NCBI RefSeq assembly: GCF_030268965.1
Contig: NZ_BSSE01000023.1
Coordinates: 1 to 64,000, forward strand
Reading direction: 5' to 3'
Origin: Microtetraspora sp. NBRC 16547
Lineage (GTDB): Bacteria; Actinomycetota; Actinomycetes; Streptosporangiales; Streptosporangiaceae
Length of the DNA stretch: 64,000 bases
Shown here in pieces: positions 44,664 through 55,679 of the stretch; the stretch's first letter is position 1; each line of letters begins with the position of its first letter. The translations under genes were made by a program, and so were the position numbers. Below the pieces are notes generated by a model. That model made no database searches. It saw only the letters and a program-made list of their open reading frames with translations, and had not been told where the DNA came from.

Positions 44664-46972
44664 GCGCGGTGTGGCAGGCCGCGCGCGCGGCGGTACGGCG
44701 GCGCAGACTCCAGACCGTGGTGATCGGGCTGGTCGTGCTCGCTTCCAGCGCCACCAGCATGCTCGCGCTGGGGCTGATCGACGCCGCCACCTCCCCCTTC
44801 GACAAGGCATTCGGCCAGCAGAACGGTGCCCACGTGGTCGCCGTCTTCGATACCGCGAAGGTCTCGCGCGCCGAGTTGGAGAAGACCACCCGGCAGGAGG
44901 GCGTCGAGGCCGCGGCCGGTCCTTTCGACCAGACGATCATCGCCGTCCCCAAGGGCTCGCCCGCCGCGCCCGCCGGACCTCTCGTCGTAGCGGGCCGGGC
45001 CGACCCCGCAGGTGCCGTGGACCGCGTCGAGGTCGTCCAGGGGCGCTGGCCCTCCGCCCCCGGAGAGATCGCCATCAACCAGGGCTTCAACGTCCCACCC
45101 AAGCCCGGCGCCCTGGGATCGAAGCTCGAGCTGCCCGGGGGAACGTCACTGACCGTCGTCGGCTTCGCCACCAGCATGAGCCGATCCGCCGGTGCGTGGG
45201 TGCTCCCCGAGCAACTTGCGCTCGCCCCGGCCACCAGCCAGATGCTCTACCGCTTCGCATCGGCGGCGACGGAGCAGCAGATCCGTACAAGCCTGGCCAC
45301 CATCACCGCGGCGCTGCCGGAGGGGGCCTTGAGCAGCTCTCGCTCCTATCTCTCCGTCAAGGCGGCCTTCTCCGGCCAGAGTGAGGACTACCTGCCCTTC
45401 ATGACGCTCTTCGGCGTCCTCGGACTGGTGGTCGCGGTCCTGATCGTCGGCAACGTGATCAGCGGCGCGGTCATTTCGGGGTTCAGGCACATCGGCGTGC
45501 TCAAGGCGCTGGGCTTCACCCCCAACCAGGTGGTCGCGGTCTATCTCACCATGGTCTGCCTGCCCGCCGTGGCCGGCTGCGTCCTGGGAATCACGCTCGG
45601 CGCCCTGCTGACCAAACCCGTTCTGCAGGCCGCCTTCGAGGGCATCGAGACCGGCACTGCCACCATCGGGACCAGCGCCTGGGTCCCGATCGTCGTCCTG
45701 ATCGCCATGCCCGCGCTGGCCGCCCTCGCCGCACTGATCCCCGCACTGCGGGCGCGCCGGCTCTCGGCCACCCGCGCCCTCAACGCGGGCAGCGCGCCGC
45801 GCACCGGCCGCGGGCTGCGGGCGCAGCGCCTCCTCGGCGCGACCCGACTGCCGCGTTCCCTCAGCCTGGGCCTGGGCCAGCCGTTCGCCCGCCCTGGACG
45901 CTCCCTCATGGCCATGGGCGCCGTCATCGTAGCTGTGACCACGGTGACCCTCTCCACCGGCCTGACCAGCACACTCGTCGCCTTCGCCGAAGCCGGCGGC
46001 ACCGGCGCGGCCACCGAGTTCTACGTGCGCGCCGGCAGGCCCGGACTCGGGCAGCCGACGCGGAAGCTGAGCGACCGGGAGACCGAGAAGATGCTCCGCG
46101 CCCTGCCCGGCACCCTCAAGGTCACCGCGGGCGTCTTCGTCGGCGTGGACCTGGCCGGCTACCAGCAGCAGCCGCTCGACGTGCAGTTCCTGCGCGGGGA
46201 CACGCCCAGCCTGGCCGGCCAGATAGTCAAGGGCCGCTGGCTGGAAGGACCGGGCGAGGTCATCGTCCCGCCGGCATTCCTGTCCCAGCGGGGCCTGAAC
46301 ATCGGCGATGAGATCACCCTGACGCTCAAGGGCAAGCAGGAACCGGCCACCATCGTCGGAGAGGTCATGGACGGCGGGCCCCGCTTCATCTGGTCCTCCT
46401 GGCAGACGCTGGCCGCGCTCGACCCGAAGATCCCAGCCGACCTCTACCACGTCCAGCTCACGCCCGGCGCCGACCCCAAGGCCTACGCGAAGGCGGTCCG
46501 ATCCGCCGATCCCGGACTGCGTGCAGAAATCGACGCGGACCTGGGCGAGTCCATCAGTACTCCCACCGTGGTCGGGTTCGCCTCGATCTTCACCGTGCTG
46601 CTCACGCTGGTCGCGGCACTCGGCGTCTTCAACACCGTCCTGCTGAACGCCAGGGAGCGTCGCCGCGACCTGGGCATGCTCAAATCGATCGGCATGACGC
46701 CGCGGCAGGTCACGGTGATGATGACGGCCTCCGTGGCGCTTCTGGGCACAGTGGGCGGGCTGCTCGGCATCCCCATCGGGATCGCCGGACACCGCATCGT
46801 TGTGGACAGTGTCGGCTCGATCGTCTTCCCCGAGTCGGCGAAGGCGGTCTGGCATGTGCCGCAGCTGGCCCTGTTGACCCTCGCGGGCCTGGCGATCGCC
46901 GTCCTCGGCGCGTTCGCTCCCGCGCGGTCGGCGGCGCGCCTGACGATCGCCGAGGTGCTCCACACGGAGTAG
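44660..46972 (+). CDS. FtsX-like ABC permease (MacB type)
   Basis: 770 residues. An N-terminal helix (TVVIGLVVLASSATSMLALGLI), a large extracytoplasmic domain, three FtsX helices (GVLGLVVAVLIVGNVISGAV, VCLPAVAGCVLGITLG, WVPIVVLIAMPALAALAAL), another outside domain and a second FtsX set ending in LTIAEVLH. This is the double-length, BceB-like architecture. Partner of the preceding ATPase. Confidence 0.9.
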   Translation: MSAVWQAARAAVRRRRLQTVVIGLVVLASSATSMLALGLIDAATSPFDKAFGQQNGAHVVAVFDTAKVSRAELEKTTRQEGVEAAAGPFDQTIIAVPKGSPAAPAGPLVVAGRADPAGAVDRVEVVQGRWPSAPGEIAINQGFNVPPKPGALGSKLELPGGTSLTVVGFATSMSRSAGAWVLPEQLALAPATSQMLYRFASAATEQQIRTSLATITAALPEGALSSSRSYLSVKAAFSGQSEDYLPFMTLFGVLGLVVAVLIVGNVISGAVISGFRHIGVLKALGFTPNQVVAVYLTMVCLPAVAGCVLGITLGALLTKPVLQAAFEGIETGTATIGTSAWVPIVVLIAMPALAALAALIPALRARRLSATRALNAGSAPRTGRGLRAQRLLGATRLPRSLSLGLGQPFARPGRSLMAMGAVIVAVTTVTLSTGLTSTLVAFAEAGGTGAATEFYVRAGRPGLGQPTRKLSDRETEKMLRALPGTLKVTAGVFVGVDLAGYQQQPLDVQFLRGDTPSLAGQIVKGRWLEGPGEVIVPPAFLSQRGLNIGDEITLTLKGKQEPATIVGEVMDGGPRFIWSSWQTLAALDPKIPADLYHVQLTPGADPKAYAKAVRSADPGLRAEIDADLGESISTPTVVGFASIFTVLLTLVAALGVFNTVLLNARERRRDLGMLKSIGMTPRQVTVMMTASVALLGTVGGLLGIPIGIAGHRIVVDSVGSIVFPESAKAVWHVPQLALLTLAGLAIAVLGAFAPARSAARLTIAEVLHTE

Positions 46973-47065
46973 CCGCTACGCGAAGCCGCCCAGCGCGAAA
47001 CCCACCGGCGGTGTGACCATTCTTACCCTCAGTGAACCGCCGCCGGTCCCCTAACCTTGGGACTC

Positions 47066-47920
47066 ATGCCGGAGAACAGCAGGCCGATCGGGATCTTCGA
47101 CAGCGGTGTGGGCGGCCTCACCGTCGCGCGGGCGATCATCGATCAGCTGCCGCACGAACCGATCGTGTACGTGGCCGACACCGCCCGCCAGCCGTACGGG
47201 CCGAAGGCGATCGCCGAGGTGCGCAAGTACGCCCTGGAGGTCATGGACCACCTGGTCGAGCACGACGTCAAGATGCTCGTCATCGCCTGCAACAGCGCCA
47301 GCGCCGCCGTGCTGCGCGACGCACGGGAGCGGTACGACGTCCCGGTCATCGAGGTGATCCAGCCGGCCACCCGGCGGGCCGTGCGCGCCACCCGCAACGG
47401 CAAGGTCGGGGTGATCGGCACGCGGGCCACGATCGCGTCGATGGCCTACCACGACGCGTTCGCCGCCGCCCCCGACGTCGAGCTGGTCGGCGTGCCCGCG
47501 CCGCTGCTCGTCGACTTCGTGGAGCGCGGCGAGACGATGAGCGACGAGCTCATCGAGGTGATCCGCGGCTATCTGAAACCGATCCAGGACGCCGACTGCG
47601 ACACGCTGATCCTCGGCTGCACCCACTATCCCCTGCTCACCGGCGCGGTCTCGTACGTCACGGGGGAGGGCGTCACACTCGTGTCCAGCGCCGAGGAGAC
47701 GGCCAAGGACGTCTACCGCGTCCTCCACGACCGGGGTCTGCCGCGGTCGCCGGGCGAGCCGCCGCGGCATATCTTCCGCGCGACGGGGGAGACGGCTCTG
47801 TTCGAGCAGCTCGGCCGGCGCTTCCTCGGCCCGGAGATCCAGGCGGTGGAGCTCGCCCCGATGGGGGACGGTTCAGGCGACGGGCGAGTCGACGATTCCG
47901 GCGACGGGAGGGCGCGGTGA
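47066..47920 (+). CDS. murI: glutamate racemase
   Basis: 284 residues from ATG 47066. Catalytic cysteines in [12 protein letters not shown] and [11 protein letters not shown], with [16 protein letters not shown] at the N-terminus. It makes D-glutamate for peptidoglycan. TAACCT ends 8 bases before the ATG, so it may be leaderless. First of a set with the MBL hydrolase, rph and rdgB, spaced tightly. Confidence 0.95.
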   Translation: MPENSRPIGIFDSGVGGLTVARAIIDQLPHEPIVYVADTARQPYGPKAIAEVRKYALEVMDHLVEHDVKMLVIACNSASAAVLRDARERYDVPVIEVIQPATRRAVRATRNGKVGVIGTRATIASMAYHDAFAAAPDVELVGVPAPLLVDFVERGETMSDELIEVIRGYLKPIQDADCDTLILGCTHYPLLTGAVSYVTGEGVTLVSSAEETAKDVYRVLHDRGLPRSPGEPPRHIFRATGETALFEQLGRRFLGPEIQAVELAPMGDGSGDGRVDDSGDGRAR

Positions 47921-48669
47921 AGCTGACGATCATCGGCTGCTCTGGCAGCTTCCCCGGTCCGGAAAGCCCGGCCTCCTGCTACCTCCTGGAGGCCGACGGA
48001 TTCCGACTGCTCCTGGACTTCGGCAACGGGGCGCTCGGCGCGCTGCAGCGCCACGCCGGGCTCTACGACGTGGACGCCATCTGCCTGTCCCACCTGCACG
48101 CCGACCACTGCCTCGACCTGTGCGCGTACCACGTCGTGCGGACGTACTCCCCGGACGGGCCGCTGCCCAAGGTCCCGGTCTACGCCCCGGCCGATGCCTC
48201 GCGCCGGCTCAACGCGGCGTACGCGATGCCCGATGAGCCGGTGATGGAGAGCTCCTTCGACTTCGTACGGCTCCAGCCCGGCGTGCGGCGCATCGGCCCG
48301 TTCGAGGTGGTCACCGCGCCGATGAACCACCCGGTCGAGACGTACGGCTTCCGCGTCTCCCACGGCGGGCGCTCCATGGCGTACTCGGCGGACACCGGCG
48401 AGTCGGCCGAGCTGGTCACGCTGGCCCGCGACGTGGACGTGCTGCTGTGCGAGGCGTCGTTCGTCGAGGGCCCGGGTGAGCGGCCCGACATCCACCTCAC
48501 CGGGCGGCAGGCGGCCGAGCACGCGGCCAGGGCCGGGGCGCGGAGCCTCGTGCTCACCCACCTCGTGCCGTGGTACGACCAGGAGCGGGTGCTCGGCGAC
48601 GCGGCCGCCGGGGGCTTCGGCGGCCGGACCGAGTTGGCCCGAAGCGGTGCGGTATATGACCTAGGGTGA
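47917..48669 (+). CDS. MBL-fold metallohydrolase (RNase Z-like)
   Basis: 250 residues; GTG start overlaps the murI stop (GTGA). Metal motif [11 protein letters not shown] (HxHxDH), Asp in [11 protein letters not shown] and His in [10 protein letters not shown]. RNase Z/cAMP-phosphodiesterase-like class. Placement between murI and rph is conserved in actinobacteria, but the substrate is unknown. Confidence 0.88.
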   Translation: MKLTIIGCSGSFPGPESPASCYLLEADGFRLLLDFGNGALGALQRHAGLYDVDAICLSHLHADHCLDLCAYHVVRTYSPDGPLPKVPVYAPADASRRLNAAYAMPDEPVMESSFDFVRLQPGVRRIGPFEVVTAPMNHPVETYGFRVSHGGRSMAYSADTGESAELVTLARDVDVLLCEASFVEGPGERPDIHLTGRQAAEHAARAGARSLVLTHLVPWYDQERVLGDAAAGGFGGRTELARSGAVYDLG

Positions 48670-48674
48670 GCGTC

Positions 48675-49391
48675 ATGGCTCGTGCAGACGGACGTCGACC
48701 CGATCAGCTTCGCCCCGTGACGATCACCAGGAACTGGCTCGCCCATGCCGAGGGTTCCGTGCTCGTCGAGTTCGGTGGCACCAAGGTGCTGTGCGCCGCG
48801 ACGGTGGAGGCGGGCGTGCCCCGCTGGCGCAAAGGCAGCGGCCTGGGCTGGGTCACCGCCGAGTACGCCATGCTGCCCCGCTCGACCAACACCCGCAGCG
48901 ATCGCGAGTCGGTCCGCGGCAAGATCGGCGGGCGGACCCACGAGATCTCCCGGCTGATCGGCCGCTCGCTGCGCGCCTGCGTCGACTACAAGGCGCTCGG
49001 GGAGAACTCCGTCCTCCTCGACTGCGACGTGCTGCAGGCGGACGGCGGCACCCGCACCGCCGCCATCACGGGCGCGTACGTCGCGCTCGCCGACGCGATC
49101 GCCTGGATGCGCGGCAAGAAGATGTGCCCCGGCAACCCGCTGGTCGACTCGGTGGCGGCCGTCTCGGTCGGCGTCGTCGGCTCCGAGCCGATGCTCGACC
49201 TGTGCTACGTCGAGGACGTCAAGGCCGAGACCGACATGAACGTGGTGATGACCGGCAAGGGCGACTTCGTGGAGGTCCAGGGCACGGCCGAGGGCGCGCC
49301 CTTCGACCGCACCACGCTGGACGGCCTGCTCGACCTGGCCGCCGTCGGGTGCGCGGAGCTCACCCGCCTGCAGGCCGAGGCGCTTGCCTGA
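48675..49391 (+). CDS. rph: ribonuclease PH
   Basis: 238 residues from ATG 48675 with AGGGTGA upstream; GTG 48666 is possible. [28 protein letters not shown] and [33 protein letters not shown] (phosphate-binding arginines). Trims tRNA 3' ends by phosphorolysis. Confidence 0.95.
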   Translation: MARADGRRPDQLRPVTITRNWLAHAEGSVLVEFGGTKVLCAATVEAGVPRWRKGSGLGWVTAEYAMLPRSTNTRSDRESVRGKIGGRTHEISRLIGRSLRACVDYKALGENSVLLDCDVLQADGGTRTAAITGAYVALADAIAWMRGKKMCPGNPLVDSVAAVSVGVVGSEPMLDLCYVEDVKAETDMNVVMTGKGDFVEVQGTAEGAPFDRTTLDGLLDLAAVGCAELTRLQAEALA

Positions 49392-49443
49392 CCCGCCGGT
49401 ACGGCCCGGCTGCGAGCAGCCGGTAGCAAGGGAGAAAGAAAGA

Positions 49444-50055
49444 ATGCACAAGGTCGTCCTGGCCACCCGCAACGCGGGGAAGGTCGCCGAGCTCCGCCGG
49501 ATCCTGGCCGAGTCCGGCGCCCAGGTCGAGCTCCTCGGGATGGACTCCTTCCCCGAAGTCCCGGACGTCGCCGAGACCGGCCTCACGTTCGCCGAGAACG
49601 CCCTGCTCAAGGCGCATGCGGTGGCCTCCGAGACCGGCCTGCCCGCCATCGCGGACGACTCCGGACTCTGCGTGGACGCGCTGAACGGCATGCCCGGCAT
49701 CTTCTCGGCCAGGTGGGCGGGATCCCACGGGGACGACAAGGCCAACCTCGACCTCCTGCTCGCCCAGGTCTCCGACGTGCCCGACGGGCGCCGCCGGGCG
49801 CACTTCGCCTGCACGGCGGCGCTCGCGCTGCCGTCCGGAGCGGAGCAGGTCGTCGAGGGCACCGTGGACGGGGTCCTGATCCGGGAGCCGCGCGGCACCA
49901 ACGGCTTCGGCTACGACCCGATCTTCGTGCCCGAGGGTGAGACCCGGACGACCGCCGAGCTGTCGCCCGAGGAGAAGGACGCGATCAGCCACCGCGGCCG
50001 GGCCTTCCGTGCGCTCGCGGCCGAGCTGCCCGAGCTGCTGGGGTCCTCCTCCTGA
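49444..50055 (+). CDS. rdgB: RdgB/HAM1 non-canonical purine NTP pyrophosphatase
   Basis: 203 residues from ATG 49444 (GGGAGAAAGAAAG upstream). LATRNAGKVAELRRIL, ADDSGLCVDALNGMPGIFSARW, GTNGFGYDPIF, then SHRGRA. Hydrolyses ITP, dITP and XTP to keep the nucleotide pool clean; often follows rph. Confidence 0.95.
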   Translation: MHKVVLATRNAGKVAELRRILAESGAQVELLGMDSFPEVPDVAETGLTFAENALLKAHAVASETGLPAIADDSGLCVDALNGMPGIFSARWAGSHGDDKANLDLLLAQVSDVPDGRRRAHFACTAALALPSGAEQVVEGTVDGVLIREPRGTNGFGYDPIFVPEGETRTTAELSPEEKDAISHRGRAFRALAAELPELLGSSS

Positions 50056-50135
50056 ACGATTCCCGTTCCCCGCTCGGCTGCCCCGAAGGTGGGTAGGTCG
50101 CGGTCGCCGGTGTGAGTCGCCGGGAGTGTCCCGTG

Positions 50136-50157
50136 CGGCGGCTTGCGTGAGCCGCCG
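50136..50157 (+). terminator. hairpin after rdgB
   Basis: CGGCGGC, 8-base loop, GCCGCCG. Weak terminator candidate between rdgB and the next gene. Confidence 0.45.
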
Positions 50158-50225
50158 AGGGTGTTCCGTGCGGATTTCCGGTGTCGGCTCCCAGCCGCGG
50201 GCCGCGGAGGCATAGCGTCGGACAC

Positions 50226-51917
50226 ATGAGTGCAAACGCGACCGGCTCGCGCCTGCCCGCGTGGGCGGCGGGCCTCGCCGGGGTGACCGCGGGCGCGGTG
50301 GCGCTCGGCGTCGCGGAGCTCGTGGCGGGGCTGACCACCGCGAGCGCGTCGCCGGTGATCGCCGTCGGCGGCGCGATGGTGGACCGGACCCCCGCCGTGG
50401 TCAAGGAATGGGCCATCCGGACCTTCGGTGAGAGCGACAAAGCGGTCCTGGTCACCGGCATCGTCATCGTGGTGGCCCTGATCGCGGCCGGTCTCGGCCT
50501 GCTGGCCCGACGGCGTGTCGGGTACGGCACCGCGGGCCTGGTCGCGTTCGGCGTGGTGGGGGTCATCGCCGCGGTGAGCCGTCCCGACTCCGGGCCGCTC
50601 GACTTCCTGCCGTCGACAGTGGGTGCGGCGGCGGGCGCCTGGGCGCTCGCCCTCCTCTTCCGGCGGGCCGAGCGGCACGAGGAGCCGAGCGTGGCGACCG
50701 AGCCGGACACAAGGACCGGGCGGGACGGCGCGCCTCACCACGACAGACCGGTCGCTTTACGGGAACCGGCGGGTTCGCGGGAACCGGCGGATTCGCGCAA
50801 ACGGGCGGAGCCGCCGGTCAGGCGCGCCGGGGCCGCCCTCTACACCTTCGACCGGCGGAAACTCCTGACCGGCGTCGCGGTCGGCGTCGGCGTCGCCGGT
50901 GCCGGCACGGTGGCCGGGCGCCTGCTCGGCGGGCGCGAGGACGTGACCGCCGCCAGGAGGAGCGTGGCGCTCGCTCTGCCGCGCCCCGCCGTCGCGGCGA
51001 AGCCGCTCCCCGCCGGGGCGGATCTCCACATCAGCGGGCTGTCGCCGTTCGTCACGCCCAACCACGAGTTCTACCGGGTGGACACCGCGCTGGTCGTTCC
51101 CGGCGTCGATCCCCGGTCCTGGACGCTGAAGATCCACGGCATGGTGGACCGACCCGTCGAGCTCACCTTCGCCGACCTGCTCAGGCGGCCCCTGGTGGAG
51201 GCGGACGTCACCCTGACCTGCGTGTCCAACGACGTCGGCGGGCCGTACGTGGGAAACGCCCGCTGGCTCGGCGCCCGGCTGGCCGACGTGCTGCGCGAGG
51301 CCGGGATCCGGCGCGGCGCGGACATGTTGCTCAGCGTCTCGCAGGACGGCTGGACCAGCGGCACGCCGGTGGATGTCGTCATGGACGGCAGGGAGGCCCT
51401 GCTCGCGGTCGCGATGAACGGCGAGGTGCTGCCCGCGGCTCACGGGTTCCCGGTGCGCCAGGTCGTCCCCGGCCTGTACGGCTACGTCTCCGCCACCAAA
51501 TGGGTCACCGAGATCAAGGTCACCCGGTTCGACCAGGACACCGCCTACTGGACGCCGCGCGGGTGGGCCGCCCGGGCTCCGATCAAGACCGAGTCCAGGA
51601 TCGACGTCCCACGCGATGGGGACAGGGTGCCCGCCGGCCGTACGACCATCGCGGGGGTGGCCTGGGCGCAGCACCGAGGCGTGGACGCGGTGGAGGTCCA
51701 GGTGGACGGCGGAGCGTGGCGGCGGGCGACGCTGGCCGATGTCCCGGGGCCCGACACCTGGCGGCAGTGGTCGATCGACTGGGACCTCGAACCGGGCGGT
51801 CACACGATTTCCGTCCGGGCGACGGACGCCACCGGATACACCCAGACCCCGAAAGTCGCCCCGCCCGCGCCGGACGGAGCCACCGGCTACCACTCCATCA
51901 GGGTCCGGGTCGGCTGA
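50226..51917 (+). CDS. membrane-anchored molybdopterin oxidoreductase (sulfite-oxidase-like)
   Basis: 563 residues from ATG 50226; TAGCGT ends 7 bases upstream. Four N-terminal helices (about 1-145), an Arg-rich linker with a small repeat (REPAGSREPADSRKRAE), then a RRKLLTG helix. The cofactor domain follows, with HISGLSPFVTPNHEFYRVDTALVVP and Mo-ligating Cys in TLTCVSNDVGG. The last ~95 residues are the Mo-co dimerisation domain (VEVQVDGGAWRRATL). Likely a periplasmic-side reductase or oxidase; substrate unknown. Confidence 0.88.
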   Translation: MSANATGSRLPAWAAGLAGVTAGAVALGVAELVAGLTTASASPVIAVGGAMVDRTPAVVKEWAIRTFGESDKAVLVTGIVIVVALIAAGLGLLARRRVGYGTAGLVAFGVVGVIAAVSRPDSGPLDFLPSTVGAAAGAWALALLFRRAERHEEPSVATEPDTRTGRDGAPHHDRPVALREPAGSREPADSRKRAEPPVRRAGAALYTFDRRKLLTGVAVGVGVAGAGTVAGRLLGGREDVTAARRSVALALPRPAVAAKPLPAGADLHISGLSPFVTPNHEFYRVDTALVVPGVDPRSWTLKIHGMVDRPVELTFADLLRRPLVEADVTLTCVSNDVGGPYVGNARWLGARLADVLREAGIRRGADMLLSVSQDGWTSGTPVDVVMDGREALLAVAMNGEVLPAAHGFPVRQVVPGLYGYVSATKWVTEIKVTRFDQDTAYWTPRGWAARAPIKTESRIDVPRDGDRVPAGRTTIAGVAWAQHRGVDAVEVQVDGGAWRRATLADVPGPDTWRQWSIDWDLEPGGHTISVRATDATGYTQTPKVAPPAPDGATGYHSIRVRVG

Positions 51918-52043
51918 TCCGGATGTAACGGGGCGAACCGGCGCGACGCGCCCGGGCGAGTTCGGGAATGGCGCCTGCCGTGGGGCCGCGCCCCTCTAGC
52001 ATCGGCTCCTGATACGCGCGTGAGTGGAGGGGAGCCCCGGCAC

Positions 52044-52862
52044 GTGTCTCAGGAGATGATCCACCGGCAGTCCCGCTGGCAGCCGCGCGGCCTGTCCCGG
52101 TGGCGGTTGCCGACCGGCGTATACAACCCTGTCGTCACCCCCGACGGCCGCCGGTGGCGGGACTACGAGAAGGCCGCCGAGGCTCCCGCGCCCTCGCTCG
52201 ACGAGCATCCGCTGCGGGTCCGCGTGCCGGTGGCGCTCGCCGGAGGCCGGGACTGGTTCGACCGGCCCGGCCGGCCGCCCCGCCTCGACCTGGCCAGGCC
52301 GTACGGCATGCCGGGCGGGCTGGCGGAGCCGGACCCCCGGACACAGCGGGACCTGGACCAGGCGGTGCGCGGACGCTTTCCCGACCCGCGCGGGACCTGG
52401 ATCCGGCTCATCAACGCCGAAGGGCCGTCGGAGGATCCGTTCCGGTCCACCAACGCCGTGGACTGCGCCCTCTCCGTGCTGTCCACCTGGCACGGCGAGC
52501 CCGTGGTGGCGGCCCCCAGGCAGCCGGAGTTCGACGAGAGCGGTTCGCCCGTCCTGACCGGCGAGACCAAGGGCGTGTCCCGCGCGGAGCGGTGGATCGG
52601 GCATCGTTTCGAGTACGTGGGACACGGCCGCCGGGCCTACGCCGCAATCGGCCGGCGGCTTCTCACCGGCGGCCACGGCGCCGCCGCGATCCTCATCACC
52701 CGCTGGCCGAGCGGCGGCAGCCACGCGTGGAACGCCGTCAACTGCCACGGCGAGATCCTGTGGATCGACGCCCAGCGGGGGCACATGGCGGTCGAGCCGC
52801 CGTACACCGACGTGACGGGCGTCTTCTGCGTGATCATCGACCACGAGGGGCAGCGCCTTTGA
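52044..52862 (+). CDS. Tox-PL-like glutamine deamidase/papain-fold toxin candidate
   Basis: 272 residues from GTG 52044 (GGAGGGG upstream; start uncertain). The C-terminal half has a papain-fold toxin (Tox-PL) pattern: Cys in RSTNAVDCALSVLSTW, His in GGSHAWNAVNCHG and Asp in LWIDAQRGH, the expected catalytic triad order. The N-terminal ~120 residues are Arg/Pro-rich with no signal peptide or WXG domain, so a route of export is not seen. TTGA overlap (52859-52862) with the next small gene suggests a toxin/antidote pair. Target unknown. Confidence 0.7.
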   Translation: MSQEMIHRQSRWQPRGLSRWRLPTGVYNPVVTPDGRRWRDYEKAAEAPAPSLDEHPLRVRVPVALAGGRDWFDRPGRPPRLDLARPYGMPGGLAEPDPRTQRDLDQAVRGRFPDPRGTWIRLINAEGPSEDPFRSTNAVDCALSVLSTWHGEPVVAAPRQPEFDESGSPVLTGETKGVSRAERWIGHRFEYVGHGRRAYAAIGRRLLTGGHGAAAILITRWPSGGSHAWNAVNCHGEILWIDAQRGHMAVEPPYTDVTGVFCVIIDHEGQRL

Positions 52863-53107
52863 AGGTCTCGCCCCAGAGGGCGCGCGAGCTGGCGGAGGGA
52901 TACTTCGCCGGCCGGTCCGCCAAAGTGGAGATCTTCACCTTCGGCCGCATCTACGTGGCCTGGGTGCGGAGCGGCGATCCGACCGACCCCAGGACGCTGC
53001 CGGAGACGGTCGGGGGCGGCTGCCTCGTCATCGACAAGGAATCCGGCGAGATCGCCGTCCGCCCCCTCCTCGCTCCGCAGGCCGTAGCCGACCAGTTCCC
53101 CCGCTGA
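52859..53107 (+). CDS. YrhB-like immunity protein candidate
   Basis: 82 residues, TTG start overlapping the toxin-like gene stop. KVSPQRARELAEGYFAGRS, YVAWVRSGDPTDPRTLPETVGGGCLVIDKESGEIAV matches the YrhB/Imm35-like fold: a small beta-rich domain with GGGCxVID. Tight overlap with a papain-fold toxin domain argues for an immunity role. Small size and family alone do not prove it. Confidence 0.65.
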   Translation: MKVSPQRARELAEGYFAGRSAKVEIFTFGRIYVAWVRSGDPTDPRTLPETVGGGCLVIDKESGEIAVRPLLAPQAVADQFPR

Positions 53108-53177
53108 CCGGCCACGGCCGTGGCTTCGGGCTGTCTCCCGCTTTCGGATGAGCCGTCTGAGGCCGTCCGCCGGCTCG

Positions 53178-55676
53178 TCAGCTGCTCGCCAGCGAGCCGA
53201 CGATCGACGCCTTCGCGGCACGCCGGCCGGGGAGAACGGCGGCGAGCACGCCCGCCAGCCCGGACAGGGCGACGAAGCCGAGGATCTGGCCGACCGGGGC
53301 CCGGAAGATGACGTCGCTCACCATGGTCTGCGTCGCCGCCCAGCCGAACGCGACACCGAGGGCGACGCCCACGAGCGCTCCGATCAGGCCGAGCACCAGC
53401 GCCTCGATCGAGAGCATCCGGCGGAGCTGGGGCCGGGTGAGGCCGAGCGCGCGCAGCAGCGCCGACTCCCGGGTCCGCTCGTGCACCGAGAGCGACAGGG
53501 TGTTGGCGATGCCCAGCAGGGAGATGAGGACCGCCAGCCCCAGCAGGCCGGTGATGATCATGGTCATCATGTCGAGCGCCTTGTCGAACTCGCCGCGGAC
53601 CTCGCGCGTGCTCTCCACCAGCACGGTGGGATACGGCTCGGCCGCCGCTTCGACGATCCTGCGCGACTGGTCGGCGGCCACGCCGTCCTTGGCGTTGACG
53701 AGGATCTGCTTGTCCGGGGTGTTGGGGAACGCCGCCTCGAAGTCCCGCTCGCTCAGGCTCACGCCGTACACAGGGGAGGCCTGGTCCGAGAGGAGGGCGA
53801 CGACGCGGTAGTTCTTGCCGGCCGCCTTCAGGGTGTCGCCCAGCCCGACGCCGAGCTCCTTGGCGACGTAGCTCGTCACCGCGGCGGTGCCCGGGCCGAA
53901 GTCCTTCATCGACCCCGTGGTCGGGGTGACCTTGAAAGCCGGGTCGATCGTGAACGTGCCGATCCGTACCGTCTGGCCCTTGATCCTGGTCTGGGTCTCG
54001 CGGACCGCGACCACGGCCGCGAGCTCGGGCTTGGAGCGCAGCTCCTCGGCCACGGTGCGCGGGACCGTCGAGTCGTGCTCCTGCGTGGCGATCATGTAGT
54101 CCACCGGGAACTGCTGGTCGAGCTGCTGGCCAACGGTCACGCGGGTCGTGGTGGTGATCACGGAGATGAGCGTCATCAACGTCACACCGACGGTGAGCGC
54201 GACGGTGGTCGTCGCGGCGCGCTTGGGGTTGCGCCGGGAGTTGTCCACGGCCAGCCTGCCCGGCACTCCGAAGAGCCGCGCGGGCAGCCATCCGGCGAGC
54301 GCGCTCATCGGCTTGACGATCACCGGCGCCACGATCAGCACGCCGAGGAAGAAGATCGAGCCGCCCGCCATGACGGCGATCAGGGCGTCCTGACCGGGGT
54401 CCTTGGCCACCCCGAGCGCCGTGACGGCCGTGCCGGCGAGGAGGAAGAGCGCCGCGAAGACCATCCGGAGTACGCCGGCGCGGAAGGTGTTCTCCTCCAC
54501 CTGCATCCGCAGCGCCGCGATGGGCGCCACCCGGGTCGCCGCCCGAGCGGGCAGCAGGGCCGCGGCGACCGTCACGACGATGCCCGTGACGAGTCCCACG
54601 GCGATCGTACGCGGGGCGAGGGAGACGCCGACCCCGGTCGGGATGGGGGCGTCCATCGCGCCGAGCACCGCCAGCGCCCCCGCCCCGAGACCGAGCCCGA
54701 TGAGCAGGCCGAGCACGGAGGAGAGCACGCCGACCACGGCCGACTCCAGCACGATCGAGCCGAAGACCTGCTTCCTCGTCGCGCCGATGCAGCGCAGCAG
54801 CGCCATCTCCCTGGTGCGCTGGGCGACCAGGATGTTGAACGTGTTGTAGATGACGAGCGCCGCCACGAACATCGCGACCAGGCCGAACAGCAGGAGGGCC
54901 ACAGTGATGAAGCCGGTGTTCATGTTGTTGGCCGCGGCCAGATCGTCGGCGAACTGCTTGCCCGTCTTGACCGTGTGGTTCGAGCCGAACGCGGCGTCGA
55001 TCGAATCGCGCAGGTGGACGTTGGAGACCCCGTCGGCCGCGAGGACGTCGATCTCCCTGAAGCCCTTCTCCCCGGTCATGCGCCGCGCGGTGTCCGTGGT
55101 GAAACCGACCGCCCCCGAGAAGGCCAGTTCCTGGTTCACGCCGACGTCGAACAGGCCCACGAGCGTGAACTCGTGCTTGGCCTTCGCGGAGTCGAGCACC
55201 GTGATGGTGTCGCCGACCTTGAAACCGCGGGTCTTCGCGGTGGCCTCGTCGAGGACGGCCTCGGCCTCGGTCTTGGGGCCCGACCCCAGGGTGATCACCG
55301 TGCGGTTGAGCAAGCCTTCCGGGATGGAGATCCCCATCGTCGGCCTGCTCCCCGCCACCTTTCCGTTCTTGCCGATGAGAGGGGCGGTGCCGTACACGAG
55401 GCCCTGCGCGTCGGCCACACCCTCCACCCGGCGTACCTTGGCGAGGTCGTCGGCGGAGAGGATGGGCGACTCCTTCGGGTTGTCGCCCCCCTTGGGCAGG
55501 ACCGCGACCGAAAGCTTCGCGGCGTCCGCGGTGAACTTCTGCGCGAACCCGGCGTCGATGGTGTCCGTCAGCACGAACGTCCCGGCGATGAACCCCACGC
55601 CCAGCGTGATCGCGAGCGAGGTGAGCAGCAGGCGCAGCTTGTGCGCCAGCAGCCCGGCCAGAGTCGTCTTGAACAC
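53178..55676 (-). CDS. FtsX-like ABC permease (MacB type)
   Basis: 832 residues. N-terminal helix ([21 protein letters not shown]), large outside domain, FtsX helices ([61 protein letters not shown]), second outside domain and final set ([20 protein letters not shown]). Follows its ATPase by 3 bases; downstream of the LuxR-type two-component pair. Confidence 0.92.
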   Translation of the reverse strand: MFKTTLAGLLAHKLRLLLTSLAITLGVGFIAGTFVLTDTIDAGFAQKFTADAAKLSVAVLPKGGDNPKESPILSADDLAKVRRVEGVADAQGLVYGTAPLIGKNGKVAGSRPTMGISIPEGLLNRTVITLGSGPKTEAEAVLDEATAKTRGFKVGDTITVLDSAKAKHEFTLVGLFDVGVNQELAFSGAVGFTTDTARRMTGEKGFREIDVLAADGVSNVHLRDSIDAAFGSNHTVKTGKQFADDLAAANNMNTGFITVALLLFGLVAMFVAALVIYNTFNILVAQRTREMALLRCIGATRKQVFGSIVLESAVVGVLSSVLGLLIGLGLGAGALAVLGAMDAPIPTGVGVSLAPRTIAVGLVTGIVVTVAAALLPARAATRVAPIAALRMQVEENTFRAGVLRMVFAALFLLAGTAVTALGVAKDPGQDALIAVMAGGSIFFLGVLIVAPVIVKPMSALAGWLPARLFGVPGRLAVDNSRRNPKRAATTTVALTVGVTLMTLISVITTTTRVTVGQQLDQQFPVDYMIATQEHDSTVPRTVAEELRSKPELAAVVAVRETQTRIKGQTVRIGTFTIDPAFKVTPTTGSMKDFGPGTAAVTSYVAKELGVGLGDTLKAAGKNYRVVALLSDQASPVYGVSLSERDFEAAFPNTPDKQILVNAKDGVAADQSRRIVEAAAEPYPTVLVESTREVRGEFDKALDMMTMIITGLLGLAVLISLLGIANTLSLSVHERTRESALLRALGLTRPQLRRMLSIEALVLGLIGALVGVALGVAFGWAATQTMVSDVIFRAPVGQILGFVALSGLAGVLAAVLPGRRAAKASIVGSLASS

Positions 55677-55679
55677 GGC

